Assembly (NCBI RefSeq): GCF_020080835.1
Contig: NC_058167.1
Span: 1-64,000, forward strand
Direction of reading: 5' to 3'
Source of the DNA: Cotesia glomerata
Lineage: Eukaryota > Arthropoda > Insecta > Hymenoptera > Braconidae
DNA length: 64,000 bases
Below, piece after piece: positions 48,982-58,022 of the stretch; the first letter of the stretch is position 1, and each line of letters opens with the position of its first letter. A program made the position numbers and the translations under genes. A model generated the notes under the pieces. It saw only the letters and a program-made list of their open reading frames with translations, was not told where the DNA came from and searched no databases.

Positions 48982-50362
48982 GGGAGGGGTAAGGGTTTCA
49001 GCGTAAAAAAAAAACACTTTTTTTGTGATTTTTTATCTCAAATATCGATTGAGCAATTTTATTCAAACCTTCTATACATTATTGAGCATAGTTTTGACTA
49101 TGTTCTGTAAATTTTTCATGCAAAAATATTAAACCATTAGCCCGTGACAGAGCTTCCCCCAGGACGTCTTGAAAAAAAAACAATTTGCGGTGTTCACTGT
49201 AACTCGGCCGGAAATTATCTGAAAATGAAAAACCATAAAAATGTAGTTAAATTATAAACAAATCTTCCCCCCAACGTTCTCTGATTATTTTTTTTTTAAT
49301 TTAAAAATTTTTGGCAGCCATCTAAAGTGTGAACCGTTATTTTTGACTAAATTTCCGCCATTTTGTGGGTGGGAAACACCCTTAATGTTAAAAAAAAAAT
49401 TTTTACTAAACGTAGGGGGGAGGTATTTTATATAAAGAAAATGTGTACAAAGTTTGAAATGAATCGGTCGAGTAGTTTTCAAATGGCAGTGAACACGGAC
49501 TTTGAAAAAGTAGTTTTGAGAAAAACGCGTTTAAAGTTTATGAAGCAAAAAAGCGAAGAAAAAAAATTTTTCTTACCTGATGGTCTGGTGTGATTTGCTT
49601 GGCATTCATCTTTTCCAACATGTTCTTCGTACCAATCTTGAAATTCATCAGTATTTAATTGGTTTCTCCATAATTTGCAAGCCTGGCAGTGCGAACTACT
49701 TACGAAAATATCGATAACTTTTCCAGACCAATATCCAATCAAGGAAGTGACGCCAAAAGAAGAGCTAAAGCCTTGCTTCTGCCACGTGCCGTCACCAGAA
49801 ACGGTCAAAGTGTCTGACTCCGAATTTTCACGTGTTAGCTGTTTTTCTTCGTCTGCGGCGGAGACAAGAAATTTCTCAGCAGTCGTTTCGATGCTGCAGC
49901 AAATAGATTTCATGAGATCCAAATAAGATTGTTTTGATAGAAAACTACTTGCTATGTCCATGAGCCCGGAAAATTTATTGCAGCCTGCTAAACCCAAACC
50001 TAATGTACGCATTACAAAGGCAAAACGAGTGTTTATTTCATAGCAATGACCAGTTTTCTCACTCGACGGTATAAAGCGTGGATCACATTTTGTACATTTG
50101 ACTTGGATTTGGAAGCCAAGTCCTTCTTTTTTACAGCTCTTGAACTCGATTGAACCATCACACTGAGCAGCTGCATTGCAATCCCAACCGCCCGTAGCTG
50201 TTAGAGTTAGAGCGTTAAAGGCCCCGAGACTAATTAAACAATAACTTAAAGAATATTGCTTAGATCGGATTAAAATTTTGAGGACATATTCTTGAAATGT
50301 TAAACAATAAGATAAAACAAAAAAAAATCGATTTTTCGAAAGTGAAAACCCTTACCCCGCCC
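48982..50362. mobile_element. Kolobok-like element with TTAA duplication
   Basis: Inverted ends GGGAGGGGTAAGGGTTTC and GAAAACCCTTACCCCGCCC. TTAA flanks both ends (48978-48981 and 50363-50366), as expected of Kolobok or piggyBac. The transposase relic inside belongs to the Mutator-like family, which fits Kolobok better. A longer limit is possible: ATATCGCGTGCT at 47832 is inverted at about 50368-50379. Confidence 0.6.
49575..50335 (-). pseudogene. Mutator/Kolobok-like transposase, 3'-truncated
   Basis: The minus-strand frame is open from about 50330 to 49575. It reads LGAFNALTLTATGGWDCNA, a CTKC knuckle, RTLGLGLAGCNKFSGLMD, then VSGDGTWQKQGFSSSFGV, where the Asp in SGDGTW is the likely first catalytic residue, and further on a C-x2-C motif (CQAC) and WYEEHVGKDECQANH. 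After QANHTRPSGK the family likeness stops and the frame enters unrelated sequence, so the C-terminal half with the remaining catalytic residues is missing. No ATG was fixed for the start. Inactive by itself. Confidence 0.65.
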
Positions 50363-51393
50363 TTAAGCACGCGATATTTTGCCAGCATTGTTGTGTGACA
50401 TAAATAAAATTCGACAATTTCATCTGATTACTTTGAATTTTTTATACATTTAAAGGTGTATGGTTATTTATTGAAACAAACAGCTAGGTCCGTCAAATAG
50501 CAGATAATTTGTAATATAATTATCTGTTATTTTATATTTTATTTTTCTAATAAAAATGTTTGTTGTTATTGTAGACTAGGGTGGTTCAATTCCGCAAAAT
50601 TTTTTTTTTTTTTTCGGTGCTCATGCAAAATATTAATCTACATATAGAAAAAAAAATTCTTACCAAGTTTGAGCTCTTAATAATAATTTTAAGTACTTAC
50701 AATAAAAATTTAAAGTTTTACCATTTAAAATGCCTGTAAAAATATTTTTTTTTTTCAAATTTCTAATGCTTACCCGGCTTTTACAATATTGCAAATCGGT
50801 TTAATGGAACTTGTGGGGGATTTCACGTTCTTCAAAATAGCTTTAGAGTTTTTTTGTGTAACTCGTACTGGTTCACCGGTAGGAGTCGTCAAAGTACAGT
50901 TTTTGAAAAAAATATATTTTCTTTTAATTATTTGAGCAAACCGCCAAAAGTAGGAAGAAAAAAAGGACTGACTCATAAAAAAAAAAAGTTATTCAACTAA
51001 TATTTAATGAATTTACAGCCATTTTTATACCGGAAAACGTAAGAAATTGATAAATACTAACTCATAATGTTATTTAGATTCATTTTTTCTATTTATTACC
51101 ATTATATTTCCCTACATTAAGAACTTTTTTAAAATTAGTATGATTTTTTACTCATAATGAATACAAAAACAACACATGAATTCATAAAAAAGCAACAAAA
51201 ATTTAATCAAAATATACAGAAGGTTACGTTATTATGTAAAATGCTTGAAATGTGATAAACATCTAAATAGTTATAAAAAACAAGTTAGTAAATTTCAAAT
51301 AATTGCTAATGTTATTGAAAATACATCAAGATTTCAAAGCTGAATATAGTTTTTGGCGCACGTTGGAAAGTCTTTTCTACATTGTTGAACTAT

Positions 51394-52742
51394 TCATAAT
51401 AAATATTGTTTTTGATCTTCATCATATGTACCAAACTCGTTTAATTTTTCAATGAGTGCAACACATCGTTCGGCAGTATCATTAACAACCCGTAGTTTTT
51501 TGAAAGTTTCGCAGCAAGTAATGTATTCTAGATCTGTTTCCCACAAATCAGGGTCGATGTCTAGAAATTCACACGTCAAATTAAACTTATCAAAAATAGT
51601 GAGAGATTCTTGAGTCACAAAATCACTTGAGTCATGATACGGAGCTTCAATAGCACTTGTTGCTACGAACCATGCTTCAACATAAGAAAAAACAATAAAT
51701 AATCAAACTTCTCGTAAAGCTAACAATTCTGAAGGGTTGACGTGAAATTGTTCTCTGAACATATATATTTTTAAACTATAGATAGCTTTCGATAGCCAAC
51801 GAGCATGGTGCATAGCACCAGGAGCTCTAAATTTTATACCTTTGTTTGGTATACCTCCTAAAAAAATGTAGCTCAACGTCAAAAGTTCATGATAGTCATC
51901 TCTTGAAGTTCGATTCTGTAAAAAATGGAATGTAGTTAATATTAAAATATGAAAATTGTTTACTCAGTGAGAGAAACAAAGCACAACTTAGCAATAATTT
52001 TTTCCATTAGTAAAAAACTGTACAATATTTTTACCTGTAGATGATCTTCGATGAAGGGTAGTAGAGTATTTTTTTTTTGTACAGGATATCTTTAATTATA
52101 ACATCTTCAGTACCAATGTCATATTTTAACTTGTCTATTTAACAAAAATAAAATTCTAAACTTTTTCAATATTCTAAGGATATGACGACAGAATTTACTA
52201 AAAATCGCAAAAATGAATGCCAAAAAGTGTGAAATTTAATATGACAATAGGATAAATGCATTATTATGAATGCAGAAATGACAATTCAATCATCAGTGTG
52301 AATAGAATTCTATACTTACTAAATTCAATGTTGTTATTTTCATCTTGTATTTCATCCTGTATATCTTGCAAAACTGATTGATCAGAAAGTACTATTGCAT
52401 TTCCGTTTAACTTAGATATTAATGGTAAACATTTATTGCCATCATTTTGTCGACATTCTTCGATTTTCATTTCTTAATGTCTTTATAATCGTCATAAAAC
52501 TTTTCAAATTTCCGAATACTATTTCGTTTCAGTGTCGTGGGAATTCCAATTTTATCCCACATAGCCTCTAATTCATCGATAGCTTCGGTAGTACTGATAC
52601 GTATAGTCAATTTTAACGTCAAATGTTTATACATAAATAAATTAATAACGTCACGATAAGTAGGTAATTTATAACAATTAAATTCTTCAATTTCAAAGCC
52701 AACTAAATAGTTATATGTCCTATTACCAATTAATTCAGCCAT
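51394..52742 (-). pseudogene. Multi-exon transposon gene of an unnamed family
   Basis: Exons: 52320-52742 (ATG; MAELIGNRTYNYLVGFEIEE; donor GTAAGT), 52035-52134 (acceptor AATAG, donor GTAAAA), and 51394-51915 (acceptor TTACAG). The last exon has GGIPNKGIKFRAPGAMHHAR, AIYSLKIYMFREQF, and VVNDTAERCVALIEKL near the stop. I recall similar proteins in arthropods and cnidarians without a named function; a role in transposition is inferred from its place between TIRs. Damage: an in-frame TGA at 51703-51705 and a frame change near 52470. All splice sites remain usable, so inactivation looks recent. Confidence 0.6.
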
Positions 52743-53429
52743 AATAAACAATAGTTAGGTTAGAAAGTTAATGAAATGTAATCAAATAAATACTGAAGAA
52801 TATCAAGAACTAATTTAAATACCATATATATCATTAAACACAAGTGACAGCAAAAAATTGATATTAAAATAGTAATTTGAATATAGTTTATTAAAAAACT
52901 GGCTTATTCTGTCTTAGTATCAGCGTCAATTGATTCTCGGATTAATCACTTAATACAACAAACAATGAAAAAATTATTTTGAGGTTAGGTATGCCATAAA
53001 GAAGCAAATTTGTCAACAAAGACAATAGAGACGGTAATATCATGCTAATTAACTAGAGCAATGTTAGAATATGCCATCTCGGGACTGCTTGGTGCAATTT
53101 TTCAAAGAATGATTTCTACTTATACAAAGTTGGAGTGAATAAAGTTGACAATAAAAAAAATTAAATTTTTTACTAATTTTGAAATTTTGTTACAAAAAAT
53201 TAAATAATTTTCATTTTTATTTTTTTGGTAAACGACAGAAATGTTGAAGAATTGCAAGATCTATGTTACAATTTTATTCTTGTAGTTTTTTTATTAATTT
53301 GTGTGTTTTAATATTTATTATGAGTGAGAAATCATAATGATTTTAAAAAAATTCTTAGTGTAGGGAAATATAATGGTAATAAATAAAAAAATGAATCTAA
53401 ATAACATTATGAGTTAGTATTTATCAATT

Positions 53430-55398
53430 TGTAACGGGGTGGTTAGCCCTGTCCAATTGGTCACCCCTTTCCTCTTTGAAAAGGGCGCCACTGGGATTTT
53501 ATACTCGGTGTCCCAGAAACCGGGGAGCATGAGAAGGAAAGATCGGGTCGTGAGAAGTTGAGAAAGGCTGAAAAATTAATACTGAGAAACAATTATTAAC
53601 AATTTAATTATTTATTCAATATAAACAATTTTATTTTAACAAAATTCCTTAATAATATTACCCTTAAAATTAACCTATCAATTACTTAATTGTGAGGACC
53701 TCTCACCTACGCAGGCACTTGCCAAAACTTATAACTAAATATCCTTAAATTCTTTCAACTATAGATCATTACGCATCTATCTTCTTAATTTCTTAACTCT
53801 ACATAGACCATTACGCATCTATCCTTAATTTCCTAATTCAATCATAGACCATTACGCATCTAGATTCCTAATTTCTAAATTTAATCATAGACCATTACGC
53901 ATCTAGATTCTTAATTTCTTAAACCCTCGTCCAACTGACGGAATAACAAACAACATGTTTTACCCAATAAAAACTTCTTAATTATTCAATTATCTGAACT
54001 AATTTCACATAAACAACCTCGTCTACCTGACGGAATACCATATAATCTTATTCAATTCCATATAAAATCATCCACCGAACGTTAACTTCATTTCTCAAAT
54101 TTTCTTAAATAAAATTTTAACCAATTTTCCTTAAATAAATTTAATCTCCAGATTAACTAAATTTACCAAATTCACCAAATTTTCTTATCGAATTTATCTA
54201 ATAAATTATCCTTAATTCAATCAATTATTTAATAATTGATTTAGCACTTTTCTAACTTAAACAATTCAATTACATTTATCCACCGGCCTAAATTTAATTT
54301 TCCAAAACTTTACAATACTATCGTAATCTACTAAATTTTACGTCAACACTTGTTTACTGCAAATAAATCTTACTACATTACATAATCACTAAATTTCTGT
54401 ACTAGTTCACTTACTAAATTTTCTACTAATATTTTCAATTAATAAATTCTACTGAACTCATTACAGGATTTACTAAATTTAATCTTCCTAGACAAAATTC
54501 TAAACATCAACTATTCGAATCCTAAGCGTCTCAATACAACTCTTAACTACATACATTCTAGAATGACCTTCACTGACTTAATTACGCATTTTCATTTCTT
54601 ATTCAAATTTACTTTTCTTTATATCCCGAAAATTATTAACTAAATTAATTTATTATAGCCAGCAGGCCTATAATAAATTACTGATTAAATTATCTACAGT
54701 AAATTCACAAATAAACTATTAATCTCATTCTTTTAAAATAAATATCCAATAACAAAACTAGCTAAATGACCTTGGCGCATGAATCTCTAAAGTACAAAAC
54801 TTGCTAATATAAAAATGACCGCTCGAGAAATTAATTTAAATTATTTCAGCCTCTTAATTAAATTAATAATCAATTTTGGCCTAAATTAATCGAAAATACC
54901 TAGAGACTCAATTATTGTTTTATCCAACGACGACTGATACCCCGGTCCAACTTGGCTGGCTCCGCCGCTTGACGTCTTGTCGTCTCAAACCACTATGTTA
55001 GCTTCCGGTCAGGACTTGTCCAATTCCAAATACCGTAATAAACTCCTCAGTAGTTGCTTTCTATCGTCGGCGTTCAAAACTGCACTCTCTTGACTTATCT
55101 AATCTCAACAAGGTCACTGATTCACAAAAGGCAAAAGGCCACTGGCTTCCAGAAGGGAAAAAGCCTCGATGTTTTTCGTGCTCGCTCTTTTATAACCCTC
55201 AGCTCAGGCTCTCGAACTTTCCTATTGTTACGCCCCGCTTCATTTTCCGGGAACAGTAGTGGGGAATCTTGATTAGCACGCCCGGTGACAAGTCGAAACT
55301 CTTGTCAAAAATCGAAAAGTAAGGGAAAACCCTTACCTACCGTGCGTCAATTATCGGGGTCGATAATGACCCCGGGAAGTTCGATTTTCCCTGTTACA
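53430..55398 (-). mobile_element. Solo LTR, 1969 bp, with AATT duplication
   Basis: On the plus strand it starts TGTAACGGGG and ends CCCTGTTACA. AATT flanks both sides (53426-53429 and 55399-55402). The other arm of the host transposon (near 51025-51045) gives the empty site, which fixes both ends to the base. AAGGGCGCCACTGGGATTTT and CTCGGTGTCCCAG near the start match the LTRs at 22655 and 26215. The TATA-like GGTTATAAAAGAGCG on the minus strand near 55187-55200 sets the orientation. Units with ATAGAT/ATCTAT stems around CATTACGC recur at about 53761-53900. Confidence 0.85.
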
Positions 55399-55877
55399 AA
55401 TTTCTTACGTTTTCCGGTATAAAAATAGCTGTAAATTCATTAAATATTGGTTGAATAACTTTTTTTTTATGAGTCAGTCCTTTTTTTCTTCCTACTTTTG
55501 GCGGTTTGCTCGAAAAATTAAAAAAAAAATATATTTTTTTCAAAAACTGTACTTTGACGACTCCTACTGGTGAAACAGTGTGAGTTACACAAAAAAACTC
55601 GAAAGCTATTTTAAAGAGCGTGAAATTCCCCACAAGGTCCATTATACCGATTTGCAATATTGTAAATGCCGGGTAAGCATTAAAAATTTGAAAAAAAAAA
55701 AAATTTTTTTACATGTATTTTAAATGGTAAAACTTTAAATTTTTATTGTAAGTACTTAAAATCATTATTAAGAGCTCAAACTTGGTAAGAATTTTTTTTT
55801 CTATACGTAGATTAATATTTTGCATGAGCACCGTGAAAAATAAAAATTTTGCGGAAATGAACCACCCTATTGTAGAC

Positions 55878-56429
55878 GCATCGAAGATGGATCTAAAGTG
55901 TTCTGTGGCGATCAAGTACCATCAATAGTAGACTCACTTGTACGTTTTCAAATACGTTATATTTTCTACAACGTAATAAATATTAAAATATATTCTCAAC
56001 TTCCCACTAAAAGAATTAAGGAGTTACTAGACTAATCTGAAAGTAGTACCACAAAGTTAAAAAGTATAGCAAGAATAAAATACTTCATTAGATAGTACCA
56101 TTTTAAATTTCCTACCAATAGAATTAATAATTTAAAAATTATATTTATAAATTAATAATTTAAAAATAACGTTTTAAAGCCCTAATAACCTATCCTGAGT
56201 ATTTTGGAAATAGTATCATTATGTACGAGTGTATATATATGAGTATATTTGTGTTTGTGTATTCATATGGTTTTAAAACATATAAGCATCATATTTTTGA
56301 GTTCTAATAGCTAACAAACATACAAGATTTGAGATCATAATAAGCGGGAAGCTTAAAAAATTATTTTCATTGCTGAATCCTATTTCTAATTTATTTTTGC
56401 TCCTCTTTTTTTTGCTAACATAAGTGTAT
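55878..56429. other. AT-rich flank without gene
   Basis: No gene or repeat was recognised apart from short AT-rich words. Confidence 0.4.
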
Positions 56430-56430
56430 A

Positions 56431-56645
56431 CACGGAAAAAAGTAAACTGTAATAAATAACAGTCGATTTATAATAAGTAATGATCAACTGCTAAAAATTA
56501 TCATTTCAAACAGTAAAATCGTGATTTTACTATTCACTTATAATATTTACTATTGATATATCCTGTTCTGGGACATAGCTCAAATGGTAGAGTAGCCGAC
56601 ATGTCTTTGGAAGGTTCTGGGTTCGAATCCCAGTCCGAGCTATCT
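56431..56645 (+). repeat. MITE-like left end followed by a tRNA-like segment
   Basis: CACGGAAAAAAGTAAACTGT recalls the left end of the element at 41679, but no right end was found. At 56567-56642 there is a tRNA-like sequence with A box TAGCTCAAATGGTAGAG, a perfect B box GGTTCGAATCC and a 5-bp T stem CTGGG/CCCAG. The acceptor stem pairs poorly, so a working tRNA gene is unlikely. Confidence 0.55.
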
Positions 56646-57002
56646 AATAATTTTTTCTCGCATATTCTATAAACTCACATTAAGATGATCCTCTCCACAT
56701 TCCTCTCTCAATGTATAGTTCTGACTTCATAGTGAGTGGATGTATGGAGGTTTGCTCTGCTTGATATTCGAGTTTTTTGTGCATCAGTTGATATTTTCTG
56801 GTGGTTTGAGTGTATTTCACACTGAAGTGCTTTTATTGCATAATTATATCGATATTGTTTTCAGTTTTGGTTAAGACTGACTGTATAAATTGCTAGCTGT
56901 AGTTCGGTTTTCGCTAGTTTATGGTTAGGTCTAGATAATTGTTGTACTAGCATCTTTGGCATTTAATCTGGTTATCTGAGATCCGGCTGCCCTCTTGTGG
57001 AA
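56646..57002 (+). other. Probable LINE B 5' UTR
   Basis: Non-coding sequence directly upstream of the LINE B ORF1 ATG, with base composition less AT-rich than the flank. The exact 5' end of the element was not found. Confidence 0.4.
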
Positions 57003-58022
57003 ATGGCTGGAGATAAAACTAAAGAAAAAGATAAGACTGGAGATAAAACAGATAAAACTAAAGAAAAAGATAAAGCTGGAGATAAAGTAGAGTACTGTGG
57101 ATTGTGTTGTCGGCAAATCAGTGACACTGCTTCAGCTGAGAGTACTGGCGCATCGTGTAAACATATGTTTCATACACTTTGTGTAAAGGTGCGTTATTGT
57201 TTACAAACAAAGGTAGATGCCAAGGCTTTTGTAGCGGTTAGGTGTCCGGTCTGTCCATTACCTACGGACTCTGCTGCAGTGCTGGCGCAGATTAATGCCA
57301 AGCTAGATTTGTTAACTACGATGAATGAAAAATTAACAGGTCTGACGGAGCGTGTTGACAAATTACAAGATACCTGCGGTACATTAAATGATCGTGTCAC
57401 GAAGCTTGAGGCAGGAGGGTTGCCAGACATTGGATCTTCGAATAGTGCTGCTTTTATAAAGCAGGTTGCGGATCAGGTTAGCAGTACAGTAAAGGCATCG
57501 TCTGACATTAATGTGGAAATACGTCAGCTTCAGTTGGAGTCTGCATTACTCAGTGACCAATTTGTTGTTTCTGGTTTTAAGGAAGTTGAATCAGAGGATT
57601 TGCTTGATATGGTTGTGCGGCTTGGGTCTATGATGGGTGTGCCTGACTTAAATTGCGATAGGTTTCAGTATGCGGACAGAATTGGCAAGAAGGGTCCAGG
57701 GGCTAGATGTCGCGAGATTGTTGTCAAGTGTAAGTCGCCACAGACTGTCAACAGTTTTATTGCTGCAAGGAGAAAGCTTAAGGATCTTACGGCTAATGTG
57801 ATAATTCCAGGCATGCCTAGAGTGCCTATTTATGTTAGTAGGAGGTACCCGCAATCGCTGTACAAAATAAAGCGATCATTGATAGGAAAATATCCAGCAA
57901 TAGATAAGAGAAACATCTGGATTGCTAACACATGTGTTTGTATTCGTCCTAAGGTTGGGTCTGAGCCGGTCAAGGTGTACCCATCAATGGACCTTGATCA
58001 TATTCAGGGGCTGTCTGCATAA
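57003..58022 (+). CDS. LINE B ORF1: RING-H2-type finger, coiled coil, RRM
   Basis: Starts at ATG 57003 and ends at TAA 58020-58022, 339 residues. Residues 4-28 are a Lys/Asp repeat (DKTKEKDK). Cys/His at 32, 35, 52, 54, 57, 60, 81 and 84 follow the RING-H2 spacing C-x2-C-x16-C-x-H-x2-H-x2-C-x20-C-x2-C. Residues of about 90-135 are heptad-like (LTERVDKLQDTCGTLNDRV), likely a trimerising coiled coil. The C-terminal half resembles the RRM and basic region of LINE ORF1 proteins and is homologous to LINE A ORF1. Some related LINE ORF1 proteins are known to carry PHD fingers, but the order of ligands here is RING-like. The protein should bind element RNA; a ligase role is only a possibility. Confidence 0.8.
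   Translation: MAGDKTKEKDKTGDKTDKTKEKDKAGDKVEYCGLCCRQISDTASAESTGASCKHMFHTLCVKVRYCLQTKVDAKAFVAVRCPVCPLPTDSAAVLAQINAKLDLLTTMNEKLTGLTERVDKLQDTCGTLNDRVTKLEAGGLPDIGSSNSAAFIKQVADQVSSTVKASSDINVEIRQLQLESALLSDQFVVSGFKEVESEDLLDMVVRLGSMMGVPDLNCDRFQYADRIGKKGPGARCREIVVKCKSPQTVNSFIAARRKLKDLTANVIIPGMPRVPIYVSRRYPQSLYKIKRSLIGKYPAIDKRNIWIANTCVCIRPKVGSEPVKVYPSMDLDHIQGLSA

Larger units (their letters stand above)
50577..55869. mobile_element. DNA transposon with about 600-bp TIRs and 8-bp target duplication
   Basis: Ends TAGGGTGGTTCAATTCCGC and its near-complement GCGGAAATGAACCACCCTA. TTGTAGAC is duplicated exactly at 50569-50576 and 55870-55877. The arms (50577 to about 51185, and about 53280-53429 plus 55399-55869) are inverted copies. 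A 1969-bp solo LTR sits in the right arm; without it the element is about 3.3 kb. The centre holds a multi-exon minus-strand gene. TIR start and duplication length fit the hAT superfamily, but the gene is not a standard hAT transposase that I recognise. Confidence 0.8.

Noticed and set aside
53430..55398. DNA transposon with 10-bp TIR
   Set aside because: The ends TGTAAC...GTTACA, 4-bp duplication, promoter-like TATA and family copies fit an LTR better.
56567..56642. Functional tRNA gene
   Set aside because: A and B boxes and T stem are good, but the acceptor stem pairs poorly and it adjoins a MITE-like end.
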